64,000 nucleotides of DNA from Floccularia luteovirens (taxonomy: Eukaryota; Basidiomycota; Agaricomycetes; Agaricales; Squamanitaceae), in contig VSJF01000010.1 of NCBI GenBank assembly GCA_009739215.1, positions 806,001-870,000 of the forward strand. Direction: 5' to 3'. Under the pieces are notes generated by a model, which worked only from the letters and a program-made list of their open reading frames with translations, did not search any database and was not told the origin of the DNA. Each line of letters begins with the position of its first letter. Within the stretch, counting starts at the first letter, position 1. The position numbers were made by a program, and so were the translations under genes. Positions 35,892 to 48,116 of the stretch are shown here, one piece after another.

Positions 35892-38800
35892 TTAGCGGTC
35901 AATGTCAAGACGCTGACACTAACTGCCGGCGCATTGAAATTAAAGGACCTCCCAGTCGTGATCGTGCTTGTGACAGGGACTAGAAGATTTGGATTTGCTG
36001 GGGTGTTGCTGGCTGTGGCAGCACCAGTCAAGATCTGTGCCGTACCAGTGGAAGAAACAGTGCCGAATGGGAGATTGAACGTTAAAGGCGCCGCGGTAGT
36101 GGCTGTATTCGAGATCTATACTCCTATTCAGTACATACTTCAATTTAACAATAGACAAGACAAACTTTGATGATGATTTGGTTCGTAGATGTCTTGCGAG
36201 CGACACTCCAGAACAAAGTACCTGTACGTGTTGGCAAAGTGCTTGGCAAGTATTCATCACCACGGTTAAGACTGAAAAGCTGCGATGTTGCACGCATAAG
36301 AGCCCCGCAATATATCGAAACAGAAATGCTCAAACCTTCTGAACGTAGAAGCTTGTCGAGCGATAAACGTTGCCCGCGCTGAAGAAAATCAAAGATGAGA
36401 GATAGATTATAGTAATAAAAAATAGTCTTACTCGAATGCGAGAAGGTTGGGTGTCTAATAGAAGAGTTAACATATCAATTACAAGGTCGAAACCTACAAA
36501 AACTTACCCATTGGTTGTTGGTGACATGCTAGAGATCAAAAGTTGAGTAAAGTGCAAATTAAAACCGAAAGTTCTCACCCCAAGGAGAGGAGCATACGAA
36601 GCAGCAAACCTGTAAAAGAGGTAAATATTGAGGGGTACATGTAGTTGTTTTATGAAAACCTACACTATGTCACTGTTCCTTTCCAAGCCTGTCATGAAAG
36701 CAGCTTCACCAGCGGCACCTGGAGGTACAATTATATAATAAACCGAAAATAGTGGTTCACAATCTCAACTCACTCTGCATGGTGGGGAAAGTCAAACGAC
36801 CATCTGCAGGACTTCCAAAGATATCGTTGGCGTTTGTTGAAATAGCTGCATATTCGCCCTTTATTGATGCGAAAAGAGTGAATCGATATTCAGGACCAGT
36901 TTAGAAAGTCGTTACCTCAAAGTACTTGGTTCCATCACGCTACATACCAAACAAGTCAGCAGAACTATATTAGCAATGAACGTAATTTGGCATACCTGGA
37001 AGTCATCGTAGAAGAACGAGTTTTGTTGGAACCAAGCTAAACAATCGTAAGACTAAACAGCAAATCGTAATGAAGGGAATCATACTTGGAGTTTGATAAA
37101 CGTGAACATCGTATTCTGTAGGTTTAGGTGAAAGGACCGGATTGAAAGTATTGGTCGTCGCAATAAAATCTACGCAACTTTTATTTAAAAAAATACCAAA
37201 AACACAAACAACCGATCACTCACGAAGGTTCGGAAACTGTGCCTTTAGAGCAGTAGCAAAATCGTGCCACCTATATGTATACCTGTCATAATATTTGAGT
37301 ATATCAATGATTTCATATGTCGACTGTTACAGACGTATTCGAAGCGGCGAAGTCCTACAACAAGACAGTCAAAACGTGACTACCCAAAAATGAGAATACG
37401 ATATCCACGAACCTCGTTTCCGATTTCCACATACGTCAATGGGTAAGGTGCGGGGTGTCCCAGTGATGCTCGCAGAGCCGCTATGGTGTGTCACATGTCA
37501 ATTTTCTCATAGTCCGGAAACTAATTTGACGAATCCAGACCTGCTGCACTCTTGGTGGGGTCACCAATGACGAAGTTTATCTGCCATTGAGCATCATACC
37601 AATTATTATAGTCAAACTTCTAGGACATCACAGTCACGAACCTGATCAACAGCTTGTTGTATGTATGGAGCAAGTTGGTTCTCCGCAACGCTTGTTCCTC
37701 CAAGTGCGAATCCTGTAGTGACGTCCCTGTTAGCTATTTTTTCTATTGGATATAAGACCCTGATCATACCAGCCCAAACAGCCATAATTGCTTGCATGCC
37801 GACGTCTTCACACCAGTTCAAATACTCCATCAGACCAAGACCGCTGGTGGGGTGTCAGAAATCATCCCTCCACAATGATGTGAAACCTACTCAGTATTTA
37901 TGTAGCCCCAGTCGCCAGCTCGTCCTGAGATAAAGCAACTTCAATAAACGTCCCAGATTTAAAGTTAGCTTAAGGACAATTCTGCTGACCTGGTCTGTTC
38001 ACTTGCGGGCCGACCTTTGACAAGATCAGCAATACCCTGACATGTTATCTGGACATGACATACTGTTGCGTTCCACTGCCACCTGGTAGCAACTGTTTGT
38101 CCTTCGAGGTTGTTACCACCAGGCAAACGGAAGAAGGAGGGACCCATCTCTGCAAGTGCCTTGTATGCAAAAGCGGATGAATGAGTTTATTATCCTGTTC
38201 TGATGGTTTACTTAACTCACACTTGCAATATCTACCCGCATTCCATTGGCTCTATTCTTGAATGTAGGTGGGAACAGAGAAAGCATAGCAAAGTGAATAT
38301 TCTGTCCAGAAGCACCAGCACCATCAAGAGTAATTGTGAAAAGATTCGCTGTAGAACTTGGCGTAATGGTTGGCCTGAGCGTAACAGTGACTTGTTGGAA
38401 AGTTGTCTGAGCACCAGATATCGCGGTCGTGGTCGAAGCTAGGACCTGACCAGATGTAGTTTGGAGACCAACAACGATATTCCCTCGGAAACTTGACGCG
38501 GTGGGGAACCTGAAGAAGAAGGACGCGGTATATGTTGAGCCACTAGTTACCTTGATGCCTGTATAGCAGTTAATAGCTTTCCAATTAGGTGGCGGAAGGA
38601 TTTCGTACCAGAAAAGCCAGAGTTCGAAAACCCTACGGCACCAGTCCTACCACTAGGAATTGTTAACTTGTAGAGCGTTTGGTAGCGCTGCGGATACAGG
38701 TGATGTCTCTTTGACTACACTAATGGTGGCACCATTAATTGCTGCCCATGCGTTGAGGGCCGCCGATGTTCCTAAAGTACGGTAAGACCTGTAACTACAT

Positions 38801-39314
38801 ATTCACAAAGGAGTGACATACCAGGTGTAACTTGTTGGAATGCACGATTTTGCAATACTGGTACGCATTAGATAAGAACGAAAATGCAAACAACACGGAG
38901 TCAAAATACATACATTCAGCATATAAACCCCCATCTCCACTCTTTTCTCAAGGTTAACGCTATTCTTAGTTGTAATACATCCTTAATGTACTCACATGCT
39001 AAATTTAAAAGATTAGAAAAGTCTGCAACAATAATAAAACTGACATCAACGTACACTAATATCCTAAAGATTGATGGCAATTATTTCGTAAGAACAGAAC
39101 CTAAAGTTTCGGATGTCATTACGACTTGCCTCAAACATCTGACCCCCTAACAAAAAGAACCATCAGTACCTTCATTTTCAATATGAATGGGGATCCACTA
39201 ACACAAAGTACTCGGAATAGGGTGGCTCGCCGTGGCGCTGACAGTAACTGTCACCGCCCATCCTGTCCCTACTAACCCTAGGAAGCCAACAATAGCAGAT
39301 AGTCGTTTAAACAT
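35892..39314 (-). CDS. Secreted alpha-L-arabinofuranosidase, GH51 (one apparent frameshift)
   Basis: Releases arabinose from hemicellulose and pectin side chains. [20 protein letters not shown] is a signal peptide. Then [112 protein letters not shown] (acid/base Glu), YFEGEYA (nucleophile Glu), [29 protein letters not shown] and a beta-sandwich end at the stop 35892. About 640 residues with some 17 introns, one GC-AG (39064-39129), and a micro-exon of 7-9 nt near 39056-39063. Around 38667 one extra base breaks the frame between PNALQ and [11 protein letters not shown]. This is either a real disabling mutation or a sequencing error. Confidence 0.85.
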
Positions 39315-40092
39315 ATGACACGAAATTCGGAGGGAAAAAAGTCCACGATCTTTGTATGACTTGAATGCCGCATTTTAAAGGCTCCAGTCTCTTAGGCGGT
39401 CCGTATGTCATATGGCAAGGGTAAGTGGGAGAGAATACGAGTGACCCACAGCAAAACGTCGAGAAGCGAGAAGACTGCAAGTTGTGACTACGAACTCCAA
39501 GCCACGCGTCTGCTTTTGCCAGCGAACATCGTCTGCCAGCATGACCGGTCCGCGACACTGAAGCATACGGACGGAATTCGCATGAACTAACCTCATGACA
39601 TTCCTGGAAAAGGGCAAATATCGGAAATTCAGAATTCCTTGGAGTAAAAGCGGCTCTGCGCTTAACGATCTTCCTGAAAGCCATTTCCAATCGAGTCATA
39701 TGGCTTGGAGCTTGCAAGCAAATGCAAAATACGTGAAATCAAAACAAAGCAAGAGAAAAGATCAGAGCCTCGCGGCTGGTATCCTCAAAAGATGAATAGT
39801 AAGTGCGTTAGGAACCCTTAGAGTAGTCAGGGATAACTTTCAAAAGCTTCTACTATCCCAGAAAATGTCAACTGTTAATAGCACATCTATGTTGCAAGAA
39901 AACTTCCAATCCACTGCCATTGTCCGTCGGGCCGCAAGCAGTACAGGTCACTAAAAAACCCGCATTTCGAACATCATGAGATGGCATATATGGGCGGTCA
40001 TCGGTTCGATCAACACTTCGCAAAATGACAGCACGTGGATTAATTTTGGAGCAAAAATGAACCCGTGAAAAAATGGTAAAGGAAAGGGAAGT
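39315..40092. other. Intergenic, GH51 upstream and Sam50 downstream
   Basis: About 780 bp with no exon that I can support. Open frames on the minus strand (39307-39717) have no conserved motif. Confidence 0.55.
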
Positions 40093-41966
40093 CTACAAGA
40101 ATTCGAGTCCCATGCCCACTTGGAGTCCCTTTCGATAGCCGTCACTTTTGCTTGCAATCAAGGGCAAGCCAAAGTTCAGCTCGACTCTAACAGGGTCAAA
40201 TCTGTACACAAGACCTAGTCCAACTGATATTGACGGTTGAAATAACGTTCTTTTCAGATTTTCCGATAGAGGTATGTCTAAAATAGTAACGGATTATGAG
40301 ATACGACAAAATCTACAACTGTCGTAACTTACTTTTGTCCACTTCATCTAACCGCCCTGCGTTAATCCAGAAATGGGTTTTTACAGGCCAGTGGGGTTTT
40401 CTAGGAATTGGTGATATGATGCTTGCTCCAGCAGAGTAATATACATCACCACCGATAGAGTCAACTAAGCAGAAGAATGAGCTATCTTTGTGCCAAGGAG
40501 CCAATAAGCGAAGACTAACCACCATCATGAGGGCCCATACTATTGGCACGGAACTGAGCGCACCGAGGTAGGACCTCCAAGCTGAAATCGGTCAGAGAAT
40601 AAAGTTGGTCGCGATATACCCCATAACAACCCAGTGCGTGCAGCGAAGGAAATAGACTATAGAACATACGTTAGATGCGTAGTAGGCAGAAGCTAATTAA
40701 AACACACAACGGTGTCCATAACTGGACGTGAAATCTGTCCTTCCGCTTCTACTTTGTAGAATTTAGCATCACCAGCCTAGTCCTGCGAATTCCTGGAACA
40801 GCTTCGTATACCATCCACGAGTGGCTGAGATACGGTCATCCCGTGTATCCAGTATGTACGTATGTGAAATGGACGATTTGATAGTCTGTCCTGCAGCCTC
40901 ACGGGTTCTAAGAAAGGAAAGATTGAGCATATACTCATCCGCTTGGAAAGGTTATTATACTTTATGGAGGCGCTTGGTGTCAAATCCGCTACATGCCGTA
41001 AGACAGCCTCGTATGCTACTTCATGCATACCTGACTGTGGCGTACCATTCTAGACAAGAGGAAAGAAGAGATAAACGATAGACATCATAGCTAAAGCAGC
41101 TTTCTAACCTAGCTCACCCTAACAACAGCTTTGAGTCCGCGAAGGCCCTCTGTGCAGCTAGCAAATGTTGAATTATCTCGCTCTTGAGCTAGTGCTATGA
41201 GTTCTCCATATGTCCTTAAATCTGCCGAGAGAGGGGCAGTCAAGTTAGCCCTGAATGCACGTCGTGTCTTCGTTCCCAAAGCCATATTAGCTTCAAGCAC
41301 TTCTGCGCCACCAAATGCATTGCGTATGCGAGCAGTAGCACTCTGGCAGATGTCCAAGGGTTAGCACATACACAAAAGACTTTTTTTTGGATTTAACTGA
41401 CAGCACTGCCTTCATTATTCCCCAGCTCTGTCGAGCTATTAAGATAGAGCCTGCCTCGCTCGTGCGTTTTGAATACCAAGTCTACGTCACTGTCATCTGA
41501 AAGGTCGTCCCTGGCCCTCTCAATCCTGGCCTCCACACTCGAGAATATATCCGACTGCTGGAGGACATGCGAAATATGACGAGTGGTCTGCAAAACCGAT
41601 TGTAGATTGTTGCGGCTCTCTAGGGGAGCATTTTCTTGGAGTATGGGCTTGATAAGGAAACCAAGGAAAGACTTGCGGGTATTAGTCGCTCCCTCGATGC
41701 GGACAGACGCGATATTAACAGGGGTAGTAAGGTTGTGGTTTACCTGAAAGAGATACAGACATCAGAAGAACTAATAGATGGGTGCTGCTCACCACATCGG
41801 ATAAATGGAGCACAGCAGATTCGTATTCTCCGCGCAATTTCCTAGACAGTCTGTCCTGTTGCCATTTGCGCAATTTGTCAAGGTCAGCTGGAGATGGTTC
41901 CTTGTCTCTCGGTGCTGAAGAGTTGTGCAACGGAGGTTTTAAAGAATAAGGCGAGCTGTCGCCCAT
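40093..41966 (-). CDS. SAM50: Sam50/Tob55, mitochondrial outer-membrane assembly channel
   Basis: Omp85-family beta-barrel that inserts beta-barrel proteins into the mitochondrial outer membrane. Start at ATG 41966 (MGDSSPYSLKPPLHNSSAP). The N-terminal part carries one POTRA-like region (VNIASVRIEGATNTRKSFL ... TTRHISHVLQQSDIFSSVEA). The barrel follows: NAFGGAEVLEANMALGTKTR, FRANLTAPLSADLRTYGE, KSSISHTYILDTRDDRISAT, LLWG, DRFQLGGPTSVRSFRANSMG, KTHFWINAGRLDEVDKS, SVGLGLVYRFDPVRVELNFG and the end GLQVGMGLEFL, a beta-signal-like last strand. About 500 residues with several short introns. It is divergent from the MATE gene, 335 bp away. Confidence 0.92.
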
Positions 41967-42301
41967 TCGTTGAGTATGATGTTGTAGTTACAATAGAAAA
42001 GAGCCGAACAGGACACTGAGCGGGTGAAAACGCGAACAAAGTGCCATCATGTGATAGTCTCGTGACAGGGGTCGGATCCTTACTGGCAATTTTTTATAGT
42101 CCTTGTAAGGCTTCGTTTCGCCTCATGCCCTTAAACTTGTCCTCTGACTGGCTTTAATAATTAGGGATTAACTTATTTAAAGTTAACTTTTGATTCCCCA
42201 GGACTCTGGTTACTCGGATTGTTTTTACATAGGTCCGACTTGACAGGAGACTCCACATTCTACATTCACTTCTTGGCGATTTACACTTACCTTATTCCAT
42301 C
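41967..42301. promoter_or_regulatory. Divergent promoter region Sam50 / MATE
   Basis: 335 bp between the two start codons. It carries AATTAGGGATTAACTTATTTAAAG (near 42160-42183, an AT-rich core) but no motif that I can name with confidence. Confidence 0.45.
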
Positions 42302-44931
42302 ATGTCCTCTACTTATGCCCACTATCAAGGTCCTGCATCTCTCCCATCTGACTATGCTATACTATCTCGCTATGCTGCACATCACAATGAGTCAACGTCT
42401 GTTCCGTCCGATGGGATTGTACCTCGACCACAAAATGATACGAACCGTCATAACAGCGGTGAAAGCGGGGACGGTCCATATGACTCGGTTGGTGAAGTTC
42501 TACAAAATTCGCTATCCGGACAATACTCCGACCAGTCCTTATACCACCGACAAAGCTTTCAGACCCCATATTCTCGCCCTTCAGATATGACAATAGGAGT
42601 ACCTGATAACAACAATGACAATTTACGCCCCATACCATCTGAAAATACACCACTGCTGACTCCAGCCATACCTCGCATAGAAGAAGATGTCGACCGCGAC
42701 CCCTCTGCAGACAACGATGAAAAGCTTAAAATGTTTTGGGAGGAATTTCGTATTCTCGCAAAGTATTCGCTACCCGTTTTTGGGTTAGTGATTATTTTAT
42801 TTGGATTTCCTTTGCTGACGTGATTTAGAACCCATTTGCTGGAGTACACCCTTGTTACGGCTTCTGTCATCACGATTGGTCATCTTTCGACCAATGCCCT
42901 TGCAGCCATCAGTCTTGGCTCAATGACTGCAAGTGTGACAGGCTTCAGTGTCATTCAAGGCCTCACAAGTGCGCTCGATACAATGCTGCCTGCTGCATGG
43001 ACGTCTAACCAGCCAAATCTTGTTGGGCTATGGTCGCAACGAATGAGTGGGTGACCCTGGATTTGATAACGAAGTACTAACGATCTAATTGCATCATCAG
43101 CGGTGTTGATGAGCGCCTGTCTGATTGTGGGTGATTGAATGTTATCAGATTTTTGATTTTGCTTACATGATCATCGATGACGTAGCCAATGTTAATGATC
43201 TGGGTGAACGCTGAACCGATACTCCTCCGTCTCAAGCAAGAGCCAGAAGTTGCTCGTCTCGCTGGAGTTTACTTGCGTTGGGTCTCTTTCGGTCTTCCAG
43301 GTTAGTCTATCCATTTTCCTTTTCTGGTTCATCATGTTTAAACCCTTTTTGGATTGATTCGAAGCATATGCCTTCAATTGCATCAGCCGGTATGTTCCTT
43401 CCCAGCTGTTTCATCATCAGTCCCGTGCTCCTAACTAATATACGAATTTGAAAAGCCGTTACTTCCAATCACAAGGTTTCTTGCTCTTTAATTTCTCAGA
43501 ATCACTTTTAATAACATATTCAAAGGTTTATTCGATGTTCCCACCCGTATCATTTTCATTGTAGCACCCATCAATGCAGTGCTTAACTATACACTTGGTT
43601 CGTACATCCACTTTTTTCAATTTTTGCAACCCACATTGATCTCTGCTCTTTCAGTGTGGGGCCCTGAAAATATTCGGCTTGGTTTCATTGGTGCACCAAT
43701 CGCTACTGCCATCTCGTTCAACTTGGTGTCACTCATGTCTATAGCCTACGGAATATTTTTCGTTGATCGCCGAGCATGGTACCCGTTATCCCATCGCATG
43801 TTCACGGGCCTTGGACTTCTTGCCCGGCTTGGGTTTAGTGGTGTAGGTAAGCCCTCTCTACCTCTTCCCAGAGACATAGCTAAGTTAAAATTTACATATA
43901 GGCCAGGTAGCTTCAGAATGGTGGGCTTGGGAACTCGTTGCATTGGCTGCTTCTCTGTGAGTTATAAGTGCTACAAATGGATTTTGTCAATAATCAAATA
44001 CTCATCAAATCAATAAATTTGTTATTTTTAGTCTAGGCCCAGTGTACCTTGCTACCCAGTCTGTCCTCCTTGTTTCTTCTTCAACTACATTTCAAGCTCC
44101 GTTTGCTTTGGGCGTGGCCACCTCCGTACGGTGTGTGAACTAACTTCCAACTTTTTCTTGCACATCACTCAAAATATAATTCTATCAGGATAGGTAATCT
44201 CCTCGGAGAACTAAAAGCGAAACGAGCTGAAATTGCCGCAAAGGCAGCAATTGTTATGGCATTGGTAGTCGCAGCCCTCACAAGGTCTTTATTATTATCT
44301 TCCTCAGCTCCTGATATTAATATCGTAATGTAGCGCAATGTTTTACATCTTCCGGAATAGATGGGCATATATGTTCAACTCCGATCCTGGTATCGTAACC
44401 CTCTTACCGATATGAGACCCACTGACTGAATTGTCTTACAGTGGTTGTAAAGCTTGTTGCTGACATCTTGCCATTGGTTGCCCTGTTCCAAGTGTTTGAT
44501 GGTACTGCCGCAGTCGCATCAGGAATCCTCCGTGCAATAGGAAAACAGGTTTGTTCTATTCCAAAGCTTTTTTCAATTGATGCTGATCAATAACAGTTCA
44601 CGGGGGCATTATTAAACTTGAGCGCTTATTACTTCTTTGGTCCGTCATCATATATCATATCAAATGCATTTCTACTTATAAAAACAAATTCAATCATATA
44701 GGTATTCCGTTTGGCATCTGGCTCGCATTTTCTTGGGATCTTGGACTCCACGGTTTGTGGATCGGCCTGACCATCTCGCTGGTATATTGTGCGGTTCTCG
44801 GTACATTTATCTGCTTATCTACCAACTGGAATCGGGAAGTCGAAAAGGTCGTTGAGCGGCTAAGAGAGGATAAAATGCGTCACGGTGATGACGCAGAAAA
44901 CGGTGTGCTCCATGAAAATCTACATACGTAG
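42302..44931 (+). CDS. MATE-family multidrug/toxin efflux transporter
   Basis: Cation-coupled exporter of the MATE superfamily. A hydrophilic, Ser/Asp/Pro-rich N-terminus of about 150 residues (MSSTYAHYQGPASLPSDYAI; ENTPLLTPAIPR) precedes EEFRILAKYSLPVFG, then THLLEYTLVTASVITIGHLS, ISLGSMTASVTGFSVIQGLT and ALDTMLPAAW, the hallmark first-half MATE motif. Later exons give NLVSLMSIAYGIFFVDRRAW, ASEWWAWEL-type sequence around 43,910, and FGIWLAFSWDLGLHGLWIGL near the end. Stop TAG at 44929-44931. At least eight short introns, about 600 residues, twelve predicted membrane segments. The long N-terminus is typical of fungal vacuolar/plasma-membrane MATEs. Confidence 0.9.
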
Positions 44932-46179
44932 GAGTATGTAAACCAGTTGAAACAATGAATAACGAATAACGAAAGGTGAAAATCTTATAGATAATATGTG
45001 TGCGGTGCTGTACACACCCATCGGTATATTTAAACGGGTCAATTCGTGGATATCAATGATTGTACCTTACGGATGACAGGAGGACACTCAATACATACAT
45101 ATATGCAAATTTCAGGAAAAAGGCTGCTCTGTTTTGGACTATTTCTACATTAGTCTACGTCTCATGTGTATGTCACGATAAAAAATAGCTTCATGATTAC
45201 AACGTGTGTTCTCTTCTTACGATATCGAGGCTGCCAAGAAGCTGTGTTGATATACATAACCGTACAGCATTGGTAAAGCAACTTCCAGTAACGGACATGA
45301 ATTCATGAGCAGGATGCCCTTGCTTGATCGTTAGCCTAATGCGGGATAGTGTGTTATACTGCAGGTAAGTGGCGTATTGCCCGGTCCGTTATTTGTTACA
45401 TAACTAATACCTATTCTTTCAAGTGGATATACTTTAAATGGATCAGCAAATCCCTGAATTAAACTGGAACTCGAGGCAACTTTTTTTTGGTAGGCCCCAA
45501 TGCAGCAAGCCACCACGGTTGTGGAGCTAAAGTACATCTACAAATAGCTACATATTCGAATAGACAGGACATCAACTCCCATCGCAAACCTATCCAGATT
45601 GGTCCTGATCAGGCAAAAAGTAAGTATGTTTGTCTGATCGTTAAGAGGAAAATAACTTTTCAGTTTCTTGCTTACAGATATGTTATTTCTTCATAATAGA
45701 ATCTTTGTGCTGGTGGGCACTGCTATGTACTGCCATAGGATCGTCTTTTTTTCGCATGATATTTCCAAAAGCAATGAAATTTAATGAGTAGAAAATGATA
45801 CAATTTTTTCTCAAATCCAGTCTTGTTAATAACCTCTGATGGAAGCCTCGAATGATACACAGAAAAATATCACATGAAACGATCGATGGGGATATCTTAA
45901 CATGATTATCAATCTATGGCATAAGAACACTTTCTTCTGTTATTGGTTTTGATGAGACAAACAGCAAAGGTTAATAACCCAGCATTATTCACGAAAGCAG
46001 ATATGCCAATAATGTAGTCTTTTATATTTTATAGGATCCATACATTAAGCATGGCCCCCGTGTCGGGTTGACCGAACCTCTAATGTCTTGTAAGGCAATT
46101 ATTAATAAAGCCTTCGAATGGTAACGATATCAATGGAAGAATAAACTGAAAGGTGATATAGAACTTACCAAGCAGCAAA
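44932..46179. other. Intergenic, about 1.25 kb, no gene seen
   Basis: Between the MATE stop and the 3' end of the uS8m gene. No exon with conserved residues, no repeat matching the left island. The frames at 45331-45537 and 45487-45696 lack support. Confidence 0.5.
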
Positions 46180-46644
46180 TCACCTCGCCCTACATACCAC
46201 CTCTCCGGGAATCCTTAGCTGCAGCGCCTCTCGCGCTTCCAACCACTCATGTTCTTTGCTCTTTGTTTTCACGACAGCTACCTCACCCATTCCTAGAGGT
46301 TTGATTGTCTGCGCCCGTCTCCCGGAACAAATCTGGCGAATCTCTGACAAGTCCATAATGATGCGCTTACTCGGCCGACTGATGAGTTCCATATGTGTAA
46401 GAACTGGCAAGTCGTCGCGATACTTGAGGTCAACCCATATCCTTCGCTGAGCTTCCCCGGCAGAATGAAAATTCAGCGGGTCGGGTCCTTCGATGGTACC
46501 ACGAGTAAGGGCAGAGACGAAACCGGCACGTAGGAGTATAGATAGAATGCCTAAGTTTTGAGTATTATGGGAAACTGCAACACGATGATGACGTGCGCGA
46601 AAGGCATTTTGGAGCCGTGCACAGAGATCATGTGGGAGAGGCAT
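46180..46644 (-). CDS. MRPS8: Mitochondrial small-subunit ribosomal protein uS8m
   Basis: A single-exon gene of 154 residues. MPLPHDLCARLQNAFRARHH is the family's N-terminal rRNA-binding helix. Then NTQNLGILSILLRAGFVSAL and the C-terminal half with ELISRPSKRIIMDLSEI, IKPLGMGEVAVVKT and the last stretch ALQLRIPGEVVC. The usual S8 end motif (GGEVLC) is recognisable. The gene is intronless, unlike most neighbours. It is divergent from the MFS gene, about 1.47 kb away. Confidence 0.85.
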   Translation of the reverse strand: MPLPHDLCARLQNAFRARHHRVAVSHNTQNLGILSILLRAGFVSALTRGTIEGPDPLNFHSAGEAQRRIWVDLKYRDDLPVLTHMELISRPSKRIIMDLSEIRQICSGRRAQTIKPLGMGEVAVVKTKSKEHEWLEAREALQLRIPGEVVCRAR

Positions 46645-48116
46645 TAAATAAAATAAATTTACTTGAACTCTGTGACTGGGAACCCTTCAACAGTGTTATT
46701 TGGTAGTATTAGTTTTCAAAGCCTTCAGCGCGTTAAGCTAGCTAATATGTCACGACATGTCACGCGTCACAGCTACTCGCAGAAATCGAAAACACTTAAA
46801 GTACTAGTATATTATATGCATCTGAAACACCTTCTGAGCAGGCATGAACACTATTAAACCCAAATGCAGATGATGACAGAGCGTTGGATCCCCCACCTCA
46901 GCACCCGCGCTTGACATCAAAGTAATTCGCTACACGGATCCTTCTAATCACCACTCGCCTAAGGATCGTACGCCTTGTCCCTTAAAGGCTCCCATGTCAA
47001 ACACCTCTGTACCCCGCTCTGATCCCAAGTTTGGTTGCCGTAGTAAATTTATCAGCCTCCTTTGCTCCATGCGCAAAGTAATTGGACAAACTAAGAATTC
47101 CGATCTTTTCTCAATTTCTTATTATCTTTACGTTTGAGTTGTCCGAGTATCTACTTAAATTTCTATGGAACTGAAGGAGAATAGATTCTCTGATGGCACT
47201 AGACTGAAGTAGTCCCATGATGGCCGTCATGATGGAAAGCAAAAATGCGATGTCCTAGACATTGTTCTTGCTTCCGCGCAATACAGTACAGGTGATTCGA
47301 TTCTTCACAGATGGTTGTCACAAATTTGACAACCAAATATACAAGAACCCCAAGGTTTTGGGTGTCTTGATTTCTCACACAGTCTTTCTTGGATAGGTAA
47401 GCCCGCGCATCAACAAGTTGACATCTTCCAACCTTACGGTCAAGATAGATACCGCAGTTGCACCCATGACCACTCATTCGGGGACAGAAATGGTACGCAT
47501 TTACAACCAAACAACCAGTTTTGTTTGCTCGATCTTTATTATTTTTATCTTGAAATCTCGGAATAAGAACAACAAAAATTATTTGAGCAATAATGCAATA
47601 TCTAGCATCAACTCTCAAGTGGCTTGCCGTTCATTTTTCTAAATATCAAAATCAAAAAAATCACGCTGTTCTCAAGCGAGAACAAGTTACAACCAGTGCC
47701 TCAAAATTCTGCACATGTTCACATGGATGTCTTCACACGACAGTGTGAGAAAATCGAAAGCTAAAATAAGACGATTGGTTTGACCGGATGCACCACAGGC
47801 ATGTTCTCGCATACAGTACGTTTCAATGTAATGACCCCAGGCACCAAATGGTAAAACCAATTATCCAACCGATCGGGAGGTCCATATCCACAAATCCTGC
47901 TGATGTGAACTCAGCGCAGCAATACACACACACACCCCTGTTGGCTTTCTTCTTGTCTCACACAAACCAGTTCAGATGTGAGATTGGCAACTAAACATTA
48001 TTCCCGAGAGGATTAGCCTAGAAATGGCAACTCTTTTCAAGCGGGGACTTCGTTATTTATTTATTACAGTTAGTTGATGGTGATTGACTTCCTCCCCACT
48101 GATACTTTCTTCCACC
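46645..48116. other. Intergenic, about 1.5 kb, no gene seen
   Basis: Upstream of both uS8m and the MFS gene. A 139-codon minus frame (47199-47618) has no family motif, and its residue make-up (many Cys, His, Asn) looks random. Confidence 0.5.

Noticed and set aside
35940..36293. 117-codon minus-strand open frame
   Set aside because: It is out of frame with the GH51 last exons, which read cleanly on the same strand through conserved sequence.
39307..39717. 136-codon minus-strand frame upstream of GH51
   Set aside because: No recognisable motif and irregular composition. It overlaps the GH51 start and promoter.
39990..40060. GGTTCGATC as a tRNA T-arm
   Set aside because: No acceptor stem, D-arm or A/B box spacing could be formed around it.
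47199..47618. 139-codon minus-strand frame between uS8m and the MFS gene
   Set aside because: No motif, no splice support, unusual residue mix; likely chance.
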